From Clusia tigrina (lineage: Eukaryota > Arthropoda > Insecta > Diptera > Clusiidae): a stretch of DNA of 64,000 nt. Positions within the stretch are counted from its first letter, which is position 1. The number at the start of each line of letters is the position of its first letter. A program made the translations under genes and the position numbers. Below the pieces are notes generated by a model, which worked only from the letters and a program-made list of their open reading frames with translations, did no database searches and was not told where the DNA came from. Positions 12,664-30,000 of the stretch are shown one piece after another. The stretch is from positions 25,080,016 through 25,144,015 of the forward strand of contig OV050030.1 in the NCBI GenBank assembly GCA_920105625.2. Reading direction: 5' to 3'.

Positions 12664-13180
12664 CAGAGTGGCATAGAACAGAAGCAACTACATTTGCAAC
12701 AGAAACAGAATCAACAACAGAAAGAGTAACTATACTATACTGGCTATAGGGTTTAACGACAGAAAACGAGAATTGTTTCTGTAGCAGAAAGGGACAGAAA
12801 TTCTAAAAATTTTGGTAATTTGTAGTTTGTGTAATCATGATTTTTTAATAATGTATTTTCCATAATTAGTTGATTTTTTCAATATAATTACAAATATGAC
12901 TTCCCTTTCACTGGAAACAAATTCGACGCGTTTTGCTACTTAGAGTTCCTCTTCAATACTTTTTCCATGTCCGCGCTGTAATTTATTTACTTTTTTTTAA
13001 TAAATATAATTAAAAAATGTTCGATTGCCCGAGCTACAATTGAAATACAGTTTTGCGTAATTTCTTGTTAATCCTGCTTCTATCTGTGTGCCTGTTTCTG
13101 TTTTATGTGGCTGCACGAGTAACGCAGAATTAACTACAGAAATAATATGTTTCTGTTGCCATTTTGTTCTACGTCGCTCT
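12664..13180. mobile_element. Possible foldback/MITE-like element
   Basis: The left edge CAGAGTGGCATAGAACAGAA (12664) is mirrored at the right edge, whose reverse complement reads AGAGCGACGTAGAACAAAAT (13180 inwards). Both arms go on to GCAACAGAAACA. The match is imperfect and no target duplication was seen, so the call is tentative. No coding capacity. Confidence 0.35.
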
Positions 13181-13793
13181 AAACTTTAATTTTGTAGCGC
13201 TTTCCTGAATACTAAGTAAGAATACTAATAATAAGATGTTGGTCTTGTTTTCTCCTATCATACTATGTAGCATGAATGATGATGCTTTCTAGTTTACACA
13301 AATGGACCATCTTTTCATATAAACAAGAATATCCTAGACAACAAGAATCATATAGAAATCGAGACTGAATTTTTTAAGTTTAGTGTGGCAACTAAAGGAA
13401 TCTCATCTAGGCCAAGGATTGGTCCTTTGTCCCTTAAACTGAGACACTCCCCGGCACTGAAAGCGGAACCAGTGCGATTCTCTGAGGAAGGAAGCGAAAT
13501 TGCTTATACTAATGGAGGATAGCTCCAAGATCCTGGAAAACAGGTGCCACCGGTAATCGAAATCTCATACTTGCAAGGGCAGGGCATTAGCACATTAAGT
13601 GTTAGAGATCCGACGACTCGAAACTCCGGCAAAGCTCATAGGAGGCTAGGTTAAACCTCTGAGCATGTCTGTCCATGATGTAGTGCCCTGGCAGGACTGA
13701 AACTGTTGTGGCAAGAGAATAATGTGTATTAGTATTATTAAATCTAAATAATCAAACAATTGTTATTGGTTTACTTGACACAATCCAGTGACT
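13181..13793. other. Spacer with an unusually GC-rich block at about 13400-13700
   Basis: The block (CCCCGGCACTGAAAGCGGAA, GGCTAGGTTAAACCTC, GTAGTGCCCTGGCAGGACTG) stands out from AT-rich surroundings and looks like UTR sequence of an unidentified retroelement. No frame or terminal repeat identifies it. The BEL/Pao element inserted just downstream. Confidence 0.3.
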
Positions 13794-13798
13794 GGAAT

Positions 13799-14039
13799 TG
13801 TAAGAAATATTTGCCGAAGAGTTGCCGACCATTCGTGAATTGCCATCGTGTGTTTGAATGTTGTGTTTCGCTGATCGTGAGCGTGTTGCCGGTTTGCACA
13901 GTTGACGAGTGACAGCCGAGGAGCACACCACGGTAAGCGACGCACATCACATTTTTAATTTGAATTGATTTTTACTTTGTATTTTAGAAATAAATATTAA
14001 GTTGCCAATATTAAACTTTCGATCCTTTTACTCGTCACA
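13799..14039 (+). repeat. 5' LTR of the BEL/Pao element
   Basis: 241 bp, TGTAAGAAATATTTGCCG ... CTTTTACTCGTCACA. Contains AATAAA at about 13990, a candidate polyadenylation signal. Confidence 0.95.
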
Positions 14040-14108
14040 ATTTTTTATTTCGTGTGCAACTTTATTTTAGTGATCATAAATTTATATTAATTATATAACG
14101 CGCAATTT

Positions 14109-15316
14109 ATGTTTCACACGCCGCCTGCACGTAACACACGGTCCAGCAAGATGAAAAAGGGTTCGAAAAAGGCCAATATTAGTGGAGCCAACACATCGAC
14201 ATCTGAGACCGCCAATATTTCTGGTCTGTGTCTACAATACAGTCTGGTGGTGATACTAATCGTATTTATCAATGCCCTGGTATGCCAACACTGAACACAA
14301 TGCCGACTGGTGGGAATGCTGGATATAAATATTGCCGCCCTGTTATGGCGACTCATAGCACAATACCGACTGCTGGAAATATGTGGTATTGCTATCAGCA
14401 CCCTGTTACGCCGTTGCCAACTGCGCATGATATGGATCCAAAGCCGAGTTATATGAATCAAAACAGGAGTAATAATCCTGGACAAAATATATCAGCATAT
14501 TTACAGCCGCGAAAGATATTAGAGCTGCCAGCTTTCAGTGGCCACCCCGAGGACTGGCTCATGCTATGGACCACCTTCGAACAAACTACGAATGCCTATG
14601 GGTACAGTAATTTAGAAAACTGTCAGCGGTTGCAGAAGTGTCTCAAAGGTGAGGCACGTGAATCAGTAAAGTCCCTTTTGATTCACCCTGACAACGTGGC
14701 CGCGGTTATGGAACAGCTTCGATTCCGATATCGACGCCCTGAATTGCTAATTCGAAGTCAGCTGCAACAAATACAGGAAGTGGCACCCATCTCAGAATCA
14801 TCAATTGAAAGGTTAATATCATTTGCAACAAAGGTGAGAAACCTGGTAGTGTTTCTTCAGACAGCAAACAGACAACAACATATAGGTAATGCAATGTTGC
14901 TTGAAGAGCTAATTGGAAAATTACCAATGCATAAAAAATTAGATTGGGCCAAATACGCGAATGCAATCTTGCCGTATCCGACAATTGCTGATTTCAGTAA
15001 TTGGTTAACCGAGATAGCCAATTTAATATCAAGGGTCATTACGATGAAATCTGAGCCACGCCGTAAAGTAGTTCTTCACAGAGTCGACAACCAAAATGAA
15101 CGCTTGACATGCCAGTTGTGCAAAAATGCCCATGCGATCGTAAGTTGCAAACAGTTCTTGGCATGTGATGTACAAAAGAGGTGGAGTGAAATTAAGCGCT
15201 TACGTTTATGCTTCTCGTGTCTTAAACCGGGACACTCGCTGCAATATTGCCAGCGGCGGAAGAAATGTCCAGTCGACAGATGCGATCGTAAACATCACCA
15301 GCTGTTGCATGTATAA
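14109..15316 (+). pseudogene. BEL/Pao Gag, interrupted by one frame change
   Basis: The ATG at 14109 opens a typical Gag N-terminus (MFHTPPARNTRSSK, Ser/Thr-rich), which shifts frame between about 14207 and 14240. The remainder is open to the TAA at 15314. Seen: LPAFSGHPEDWLMLW at about 14527, the DUF1759 (retrotransposon Gag) signature, and two zinc knuckles (CQLCKNAHAIVSCKQF near 15110 and CFSCLKPGHSLQYC near 15211). The role is capsid formation and RNA packaging. The frame-2 reading lacks an ATG upstream, which is why the N-terminal 14109 frame is taken as genuine. The frame change could be a mutation or a sequencing/assembly indel. Confidence 0.8.
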
Positions 15317-18300
15317 ATCAGCAGTTCGAAAAGCACAGCGACAAAGACCAGCGCCTGTTTCTGATGATAAAGATGAAGGTTCCGTTAAGGCAGAGTCAGT
15401 GCTAAGTTGCGCTAACGGAGCTCCGAAATTGCTGTTCAAAATATTGCCCGTAACGCTGTATGGTCCGAAGAAGACAATCCGCACGTACGCACTCTTAGAT
15501 GAAGGTTCATCCGTCACCATGATGAACAGCAACTTGATAGCAAAACTGGGCCTCCGTGGAGAAGACCGAAAAATTAATCTGCAATGGTTTGGCGGTCGCT
15601 CCGAGCAGCAATCAGCTATAGTGGTCGATGTTCACATAAGTGGGATTGCAAACAACAGAAAGTTTCCGCTGCGTAATGTATATGGTGTGGAAAATTTGAA
15701 TTTACCAATGCAAAGTCTGCTTAAAAGAGATTTGCATCCGAGCGATAGTAACTTACCAGCGCTACCAGTAAAACCATATTCAGATGCCACACCTCAAATT
15801 CTCATTGGTTTAGATCACTGTCATTTAGGCTTGCCTATTGAAACTTTGTGTTTGGGAGCGAAAGGGCCGCATGCCGCTAAAACTCTACTTGGATGGATTG
15901 TGTTTGGGAAAATAAATGAGCACGTTTCGGCGACACCATCCTGTTTATTTACCCATTCAATAGTGGCAGATAATTTACATCGGACTGTAGCTGACTATTT
16001 TGAAACTGAGAACTTTGGCGTTCGCCCAGCACCGGCGGTAGAGCCAGACGAGGAGGTGAGAGCACGCAATATTTTACAAGCTGTCACAAGAAAAATAGGT
16101 GACAAGTTTGAAACCGGTTTGCTTTGGGATCAGGACAATTTCGAGTTTCCTGATAGCTACTCTATGGCCTTCAAACGCTTGCTTGGTATAGAACGCAAAA
16201 TGGAGAAGGAACTAGAATTTGGTAAAGCATACAACGGTATAATCGAAAGTTATATTGACAAGGGTTATGCGCGCAAGTTGCAGTCAGATGAGGCTTCCAA
16301 GATAACCCCTAGAACATGGTACATTCCGCACTTTGCAGTTAAGAATCCAAACAAACCTGGTAAATTGCGATTGGTGTTCGACTCAGCTGCTACCGTTAAT
16401 GGAGTTTCTTTGAATTCACGGTTATTAAAGGGTCCGCAGGACTATAAACCAATGCCATCAGTATTGTTTAACTTTCGAGAAGGGGCTATTGCTGTATGTG
16501 GTGACATTCGTGAGATGTTCCACCCAGTTTCGATTCGACTAGAAGACAGATGTGCACAAAGATTCTTATGGCGCAATGGCGACAGTCAGAGAGAACCCGA
16601 CGTCTATGAAATGTGCGTTATGACCTTCGGGGCCGCCTGTTCGGCGTGTGCTGCTCCATATGTTAAATGTGTGAACGCATTACAACATCAGTTAATCTAT
16701 CCAAGAGCGGTGAAAGCAATTCTGCAACACCATTACGTCGACGATTATGTAGACAGCTTCGATACGATTTCTGAAGCCATTACCGTATCCAAACAAGTGC
16801 CTGATATACATAAAGGTGCAGGATTTGAACTATGCAAATTTAGTTCGAACTCATCTGAAGTGTTGTGCGCTCTACAAGACGAAGCTCATATTAGTAACGA
16901 AGCATCTTCCAATAGTTTTGGAAAAGTACTCGGAATATTGTGGCAGCCAGGTAAAGACACATTTAGCTATAAGTTGCAGTTTAACAATGTGGACGCAGAT
17001 GTGCTGGATGGGAACAGGGGTCCTACGAAACGGGAGTTCCTTAGTACTGTAATGTCAATATTTGATCCACTGGGATTTTTAGCCCACGTTGTGGTAGGAG
17101 CAAAGATATTGTTGCGTGAAGTATGGCGATACAACATTTGTTGGGATGAACAACTGCCTATCTACATATACGACGGTTGGAGCAAATGGCGAGAGAACAT
17201 CAAGAAGATTCCGGAAGTTAAAATACCGCGTTGCTACTTTACCAGAGGCGTGCCAAAGAATCGACAATTTCATATATTCGTTGATGCAAGCCAAGACGCA
17301 TTTGCAGCCGCCGCGTATTGGCGCAGCACTTATTCTGATGGTGAAGTCGAAGTTTCCTTGGTGTTCGCTAAAAGCAGATGTGCTTCTTTGAAACCGATGA
17401 CGGTGCCCAGACTCGAGCTGCAAGCAGCTGTTCTGGGTACTCGCGTGATGCAAACCATCAAGGAGGGCCACTCTTTAGAATCTGCCGATTGCATCTTTTG
17501 GAGCGAATCAAAGACGGTAATTAAGTGGATCGCGCAAGGAAATCGCCGCTACAAGCCATTTGTGGCACACCGTATAGCCGAGATTTTAGCCGCCAGCAAA
17601 GTATCGGAATGGCGTTGGCTTCCTACAGAGAAAAATGTAGCTGATGAGGATACTCGCTTAAATTTTAAAATCGATTTCTCATTTATGTCAAGAGCAGAGT
17701 TCCTTCAGTACGATGAAAGTAAATGGCCAATTACTGAACACATCCAAGAAGCTATGGCAGCTATGGAAGAGGAGTTAGAGCCAAAGTTTGCCTTAACCAT
17801 AAATAATGAGCGTATCTTCAAATTCGAAAGATTTTCGTCGTTGAATAAATTAATTCGATCAGTCGCGTGGGTGCTTCGGTTTGCTTCAAATTGCCGCATG
17901 CGTCGGCAGCATTGTGTTCAAATAGGCCTACAAGTATCTGAACTGGAAGCAGCGGAGTGGGTATTATGTCGGCAAGCTCAATCTGAAGTATATGGCATGG
18001 AGAGAGAAGCAATTAAGAATGGGAAAGGTGTGACGTTGCAGAGTGATTTATACAGTCTTACCCCATACATAGACGAAAAGGGCGTTCTGAGAGTATACGG
18101 GCGTATAGATGCAGCCAGCTGGTTACCTTATGAAACGAAACGTCCAATTATCTTGCCGCCTCGACATCCATTCACTTCTCTGGTTATATACTATTTTCAT
18201 TGCCAAATGAAGCATCAAAATATAGAGGCGACAATATGCGAAATCCGAAGAAAGTATTGGGTAGTACGTATCAGACAAGAAATGCGAAAGGTAATCAATA

Positions 18301-19286
18301 CTTGCCAAATATGCAGACTAAGGAAATTGAAACCAGTCACACCAATAATGGGTCCACTACCCGTCGACCGATTGACGCCTTTTGTGAGACCATTCAGTTA
18401 TACAGGATTGGACTATTTTGGACCAGTTTTGGTAACGATAGGGCGGCGTACTGAAAAACGGTGGGTAGCACTGTTCACTTGTCTCACCATCAGAGCTGTG
18501 CATTTGGAAATAGCATTTGATTTGTCCACTGATGCATGTGTAGTGGCCATACGCAACTTTATAAATCGTCGTGGTGTACCTAAACGAATTCGTAGCGACA
18601 ATGGAAAAAATTTTATTGGGGCAAGCGGTGAAGCGGCACGATTTTCAGAAGTATTTGATTGCGAGCGCATTTTGACGGAGTTGTCATCGAAAGGTGTTGA
18701 GTGGATATTTAATTGTCCATTAAACCCTTCCGAAGGCGGGGTGTGGGAACGTATGGTGCAGTGCGTCAAAACATACACTTCACTTCCTCGAGAACATACA
18801 CTTCAATGTCTACTTATTGAAGCTGAAAATGTCGTCAATTCGAGACCACTTACCCACTTGCCAATATCCATAGATGAAGAGGAACCTCTGACACCCAATC
18901 ATTTTATTTTGGGTACAGCGAATACTGCGCAAACGCCCGGTGCAGCTGACATCAGTGACAAACCATGCGTGCTGCGCAAACAATGGCGAATAGCGAGGCA
19001 ATTACGAGATAAATTCTGGAAACGATGGGTAGCGGAGTATTTGCCCACCTTGACACGTCGAGTGAAATGGTGCCAACCAACCACCTCCTTGAAAGAACGC
19101 AGCTTGGTTTTTATATGTGACGTGAACTTGCCAAGAAACAAGTGGTGCCGTGGACGAGTAGAAAAAACCTACAAAGGAGCTGATGGCCAAGTAAGACGAG
19201 CAAATGTACGCACCACTTCTGGATTGTTGTGTCGACCTGTTTCAAAACTAGCCATTTTGGAAGTGGAATGTGGTGAATTGAAGTGA
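15317..19286 (+). CDS. BEL/Pao Pol: protease, reverse transcriptase, RNase H, integrase
   Basis: One uninterrupted frame overlaps the end of Gag (open from 15165) and runs to the TGA just 16 nt before the 3' LTR. Protease: LLDEGSSVTMM at about 15496. Reverse transcriptase: LRLVFDSAA near 16367, CGDIREMFHPV near 16495, catalytic YVDD near 16734. RNase H: FVDASQDAFAAAAYW near 17278. Integrase: an H2C2 zinc site near 18200-18320, GLDYFGP near 18408, RSDNGKNFIG near 18592, PSEGGVWERM near 18726. A DUF5641-like C-terminal domain follows. Pol lies in the +1 frame relative to Gag with a 150-nt overlap and no own ATG at the junction, whereas many BEL elements have a single Gag-Pol frame. The ORF looks intact. 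Confidence 0.92.
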
Positions 19287-19302
19287 TTCACGGGGTCGGG
19301 AG

Positions 19303-19544
19303 TGTAAGAAATATTTGCCGAAGAGTTGCCGACCATTCGTGAATTGCCATCGTGTATTTTGAATGTTGTGTTTCGCTGATCGTGAGCGTGTTGCCGGTTT
19401 GCACAGTTGACGAGCGACAGCCGAGGAGCACACCACGGTAAGCGACGCACAGCACATTTTTAATTTGAATTGATTTTTACTTTGTATTTTAGAAATAAAT
19501 ATTAAGTTGCCAATATTAAACTTTCGATCCTTTTACTCGTCACA
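19303..19544 (+). repeat. 3' LTR of the BEL/Pao element
   Basis: 242 bp, nearly identical to the 5' LTR. Differences are near 19356-19362 (substitution and one extra T), 19413 (C versus T) and 19452 (G versus T). Confidence 0.95.
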
Positions 19545-19549
19545 GGAAT

Positions 19550-24086
<4,537 letters not shown>

Positions 24087-27000
24087 TTAATCGATACACG
24101 ACGGTTGGAAATTTTGCACGTTTTTCAATTTGAATTTTTTCAACATTTTAGTCGGAGTTTTAGTGTGAATGCCGCCGGCGGTCTTGCGATTCTTAGCATG
24201 GCTACGATGCATGTGCCTGCAGTGTATGCCCAAGCTGCGGCGTTGCTTGAATAGCTGGCCGCAGTGCTTGCAGCATTGCTTGCGCTCTCTGTGCTTCCAG
24301 AGGCGGTGCAGTGCCAAAGAACCTTTGGTGTGATAGCTGAAGACTAGCATGGTAGTCTGCTGATTGTTGGAGCAAATGCTGCAGCTCAGCTTGCGGTGCA
24401 CCATGCGATTGAGGTATTTGTCGCGCAGCTGTGCCATGATGACTTCAGGTTGGGCGCGTATTTTCTTGGGCTGTGCTTGTTTGCGCGAGGAACGTTTATC
24501 TTGGGCAGCATTTGCAATCATGTTTGCACTTACTGCTGAGGTGGGTGTGGTTGTGGCAATGCTGGTGCTCTCAATGGTAGTACTAGTACTGCTAGTCGAT
24601 GCTGTTGTTGTTGTTGTTGTCGTCGTGGAAGTGTTGGTGGCGCTGGTGGGCTCTTCTTTCATTTCTCGTTCTTTCTTTTGTTGTTCGTGCAGAAGCTTAA
24701 CGCTGAAATCGATCGGTGTCACTAGGTATTGTTGCTGACTCGCCGCATCGGCCAACAGTGGCAACAAAGTGGCCAGCTCCGAGAGTGATTTGCGCGGCTT
24801 GTTGCCGGTTCCTGGTTGCTGTTGCTGCGGTTGCAGTTGCTGTTGTTGCGGTTGTTGCTGCTGCTGTTGCTGCGGCTGTTGTTGCTGCTGTTGTTGCTGC
24901 GGTTGTTGCTGCTGCTGATGCACCTTCTTCGGACCTGGTTGTCTTTTGGTTAGTAGCGACGACTCGTGTGGGCGCTTTAACGGCGACGGTTGTTGTCTGT
25001 TGTGTGCTGAGCGCAAATTGTGATGTGCTACATTTCTGTTTGCCACCGGTGTTGCTGTGGGGACTTTCGGTGTTATCGTGAGCGTGATATCTTCCTTGTT
25101 CTTAAGATATTCAATGTACTCCTCGGTTTCGCTCAACAGTCGTTTACGTTTCGACGGCGAATGTTGCTGCTGTGGTGATGGTGTTGGTTCTGGTGTAGTA
25201 GCCGTTGGTGGCGGCGATGTCGTAGCCGTCGCTGGGTCCAACGTCGGTGGAAACATTAGCGGTGTTTCCGTATAATACTTGTTGATGATGTCCTTGACAT
25301 AATTCTGGAATTGTGTACCGATTTTATTGAGATTTTGATATTCCATGGCGGTCAAGAATGGCACAGCATTTGTGTTCTCCTTATTGTCTCTGATCAGATC
25401 TCGGTGATATTGTTCACGATTGTTGCTGTGGTTGTTATTATTATTGTTCGTTGCATTATTTCTATGATACGATTTTGTTTTTATTGCATTATTGCTGTTG
25501 GTGTGGTTGTTGTTGTAATTGTGACTTGAAGTATTTTTATACGCGGGAGGCGATTTAATAAGCTGCACTTGGTTTTCTTGATTTTCATCATTATCAGCAT
25601 GATCGTAAAGTTGCTGATGTTTACGCTTAATGTTGCTGCTGCTCGCTAGCAGTTCGCTGGCTAATACAACCGATGCCATTTTTATTGCTGGTGTTGTGCT
25701 GTTGGCGGGGGTTGTTGCTGCGGCTTCCAAATCGATATTTTTAGTTGAAAATGTCGATATAGCCTTTTTCTGTTCCGATGCTGTTGCAACATGCTGCGTG
25801 CGATCTTTTGCATTCGGTTTCGGAGGCGATACACCATCACTAGAAGTCGTCGATGACGCCGATGACGGTGTGTTCTCATCATCCTCACCGGTAGAATATT
25901 GACGCTGACGTGTACCATTCTGTAGCTGATAATAGTTGCCATTGTATCTCTTCTGATGCTGTTGTTGTTGGTGGTGATGATTTTGGTAAGCAAAACTGAT
26001 GTTGTTAGAATTGCTTAAGCTATGCAGTAGCGTAGCAGCTTCCTTGGTCGTCCATTGCGCAGGCAGTTTATTATTGAACAGGAGTTGATGATTTGCTGGA
26101 ATTTTCAACTCGTGCACGCCTCCCGCTTTATGAAAATCCTGAGCGACTGAAGCTGTGTTGCGACTAAGAGCGTCCATTTTTAAGAGGCTGTTGGAATGGG
26201 TGAGAAAAATACGTTTATGAGAAAATGTGAAAACAAGTATAAAAAAACAAAAAGTGATGTTATGTAAAAAACAATAAATAAGGATAAAAAAGAACACAAA
26301 AAGCGAATAAATGAGTAAAAAAATATTAAAATGGATGTAAAGAAAAAGGCAAAACTTTAGCAACACAAAAGGAAAAAAAATGCACAATTATAAAAACCAA
26401 GATCGAAGCATCTCATCAGCGATCGACTGAACCGTTATAAGTAAATGTCTCTTTCTATGCATACCATTTGCAGAGGAACCTTTTTACACATAGAAAAAGA
26501 CGAGTCATGCGATCACGTATGAAACGATCCGATACCTGCTGGCAGAAAACTGAAGTGCGTCAGCAAACAAAACAAAATTCAAATTGAAAACCAAATTTTA
26601 ATTTAAAAATGTCCTCATAACTACCGCGCATAGTCTTCCGGGTCGCTTCCGTCGGCTTCAAGATATTGAAATAAACGTTCAGAGCCACGTTTCTGAGCGG
26701 CTGCATTTGGCAGGCCGCCCGTTAACAGATCGTGCGGTGGTATTAGCGAACCATTCGCACTCAAACGCCAACCCACCATTGAGGGATTCACAATGATCTC
26801 CTGAAGGGGCCCACCAGCAGTTATGTTGCCAGTGCCATTATCGTTTGTTGTGGTCGTTGTGTAAATGGTAACCGAACCTCCCGCATTGCCAACAGCATTC
26901 GTTGTTGTGGTAGTGTTGCCAACACTATTGGGAATGGTTTATAGAAATAATGTAGAGAATTTGAAATTTTACAAAACTTAAACCGCGTTCTTGTGCACTG

Positions 27001-30000
27001 AATGAACATAACCGAACAGAAAAATATACTTCAATGCATTTCTTAAGATTCAGTCAGTGAAATCGTATTTTAGCATAAAAGCCGGGAAATAGAAATATGA
27101 TGGGATTAGAGAAAGATGATTACGATTACGATTATCTCTATTCAACAGACTTTTACGATATGATCTCTTATGATACGATTACGCTGCTTTCTGAACCTGT
27201 ACTGTGAAACCTAAATTTAGTCGACTGACCTTCATGTTAAACATAGAAACATTTCTGCAAGGCGCCTTCATTTAGCTTTTACAGTTATGAATCCACTAAT
27301 CGACCCGATACTTGACTGAATTATTGGGTCTGTACGGTTCATTGAGAAACAAGCAATGCATTTGTAAGTATTCGCTCACCAGCGACAAGGGAAACATGTT
27401 GCAGAGTTGCGCTAAACATATTTCGCTGGCTCAACTCAGCAACATGTTTCTGGTTCAATGTGAATCTTCCTTGATTTTGTTGGTTGTTGTGTTGATTTGA
27501 TCTTATACAAGGTTATTTTCCCTTATCGGTGGTGAATGAGTTATTAACACTATAAATGTTTCTGACATACATTTATAGAAGAATTCCATTTATAGTATTA
27601 ATACATGATGATGGTTTAAACCAAATTTGATATGAATTTAAAAAGAAAATGCTCTACAATTTTACTAACACAATATTTACCCGAAATTTGTGGCGGAATT
27701 CTGAAACGTATTTAACTGATTATTCGTTACTAAAGTGTTGCCAATTGTACGTAAAACATTTAAATTATTTGTCGCATTATTATTTGAATTATTATTACTG
27801 GAATTATGATTACGCGCTGGTCGATTATCGTGCGGACTGCGTTGCAGTGGAGGCAAGGCAAAGATAAGAAGTAAATATGGTACCCAGTTAGTATAGATTT
27901 AGAGTTAGGTTAAATAAACTCTTCCTTACGTCTACTCGGTGTGTTAAGGGTGTAGAAGAATAAGTAACACAGCCCCAGCAAAAGTTTGACTATCCAAGAA
28001 ACACGAAGGTAATTGGAAACACCAATCTATTATATAGAATTTTCAATGGTCAATGGATTATACGCACAAAAAATGCAGCAATTTTGCCAACTCTAGTCCG
28101 TATACATGTAGACACGAAGGCGTAGCGAATACTCACCGTGCCTCGTTAGCGTTCGTGCACAGATGTAAAGCTGGATTACTTAAATTGATTCTGAAAGGAT
28201 CAAGTTGCGACATCGGCATTACCCTAATGTCACTTATTATTTTCTGGGTATGGTTATTTAACTTCAGGCCCTCACACACACACACACAGACTACGTGTGA
28301 AGAAGAGTTTCGCTACAAGGTATACTTTGTTCTAAATTTATTTAAATACTAAAATAATGATCAAACCACTTACTGCACTTCACTGATGTGAGCCTGGAAT
28401 TCCTCTTGTGAATCGGCCAGGTATGAACACTTGTTGCATGCGCGCTTATTGTGCACCTTCAACACATGCGTGGCCAGTCGTTCCGACCGCGCCGCCTTGT
28501 AGTCGCACAGCAAGCAGACAAACGGTTTTGTATGCGTATTCAGATGACGTTTGAGACCCCACTTATCGGCACCGGACCAGGGGCAATAGCAGCAAGTGAA
28601 ACGCTTCTCACGTTTCGGCTTAATACTGACACCAGGCAGCGAGCCCTCGTCGCATTTCTCCTGCTTCAGCTGTGGCAGGGGTGCATCAGATGCTGTTGCT
28701 ACGGCTTCAATAGTCTCGGCAATGCTAAGACTAGACGATGTCGGCTGGCGTTGACCCTCGAGGAATGCATTATCGATCTGTACGCTGTGGAATATGTTGG
28801 GCTTTTGCTCTGGCGAACTGCTGGCACCATTGTTCGAGTGCGTGTTAATAGCGGTGATTGTGACATTGCCACGCCCACCTGCATGATGATTGGCTGCGTT
28901 AGCTGGCACATGGCGACGCGTCTTGTTGATATCATACTGCAATTCGCGATGCATACGGAGGAAATGTTTCTTGACGTGATCGGCACGATTGAATTGCTTC
29001 ATGCAGGCATAACATTGAAATGGTTTCTCATCCTTGTGTATGTTCTCGTGACGTGTGTAGAGATCTCGTCGATCGGTGGAGTAGGGGCAGTGTCGGCAGG
29101 CATAGCGCTTCTGTATTGCCACACTACCATTACTGTTGTTGCCATTGTGAGAGTTGTTATTATTGGAATTATGGGATTTTTTGCGACTGTTGCCGCCGCC
29201 GCCCGATGTATGTGACGAGCTGCTGGCGTTGACTGTATTTGATGATGAGGAGGTTTGTTGGCTGTGACTATGGCTATGGCTGTGGCCGGGACCGGAATTT
29301 ACGTTTACAGCTGATGGACTAGTATAGATGTCTTCGGTTGTGGTGCTAACTGGATTGGAATGATCATGACGATTTTTGGATCTGCAAATCAAAGCAACGA
29401 AATTAGTTTTTTCCATATTATGGTAATACACAAGTATAAAAATCTACGTATATCCAGAACTCTACGGGAAACATTTTTAGAAATTTTTAAAATCTAATGG
29501 ACATTGTCTATATCAAGATAGTAATGGATTAAAAACTGGCTGGGTATCCGAAATAGTCTTAGATTTGTGTATCAATGAGTAACAGAAGGAAACGCTTGTC
29601 TGGAAGATAATCGAGGGACGGTCCATGGAGAAATTATAGAAATTGAAGGCATTTGAAAAATCCACCGAACTTGTTGGTTGAAGAAAACTAGTGTCGAATT
29701 CGATCCTAAAAAAAATGTTTGGCCATACAAAGTGTTTTCGCTCTCTGAGATTATACATACTTTTGAAGCTTCTCCGGCTCCCGGGACTCTAACTTAAGCT
29801 AACTAAACGATTTTTAGCACTTGGCTAACATGTCAGAATATCGAGTACCCATAAATGGCCAGACAAAAGTTATTTCATTGTTATCATAGAATATCTAGTA
29901 ACGACAATAAACCCACTGCCCCAAATACATTTTTCAAAATCGTAGTTTTCTGCATTGTACCCCATCCTTTCCAGCTCTGTTCCCGCAATTCTGTTTGCCC

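Larger units (their letters stand above)
13799..19544 (+). mobile_element. BEL/Pao LTR retrotransposon, complete with LTRs and target duplication
   Basis: LTRs at 13799-14039 and 19303-19544 begin TG and end CA and differ by about three substitutions and one indel. The 5-bp duplication GGAAT is at 13794-13798 and 19545-19549. A purine-rich run (GGGGTCGGGAG) sits directly before the 3' LTR. Gag with CCHC knuckles and a Pol ordered protease, RT, RNase H, integrase, C-terminal DUF5641-like domain identify BEL/Pao; no env is present. No obvious 3'-tRNA TGG primer site follows the 5' LTR (it continues ATTTTTTATTTCG), so priming is unclear. High LTR identity indicates a recent insertion. Confidence 0.95.

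Noticed and set aside
26188..26387. A longer N-terminus for the last chn exon, with a hydrophobic leader (CIFFPFVLLKFCLF)
   Set aside because: This is intron sequence; the acceptor CCAACAG at 26188 joins in phase to exon 6, giving the continuous reading YARLLKMDALS.
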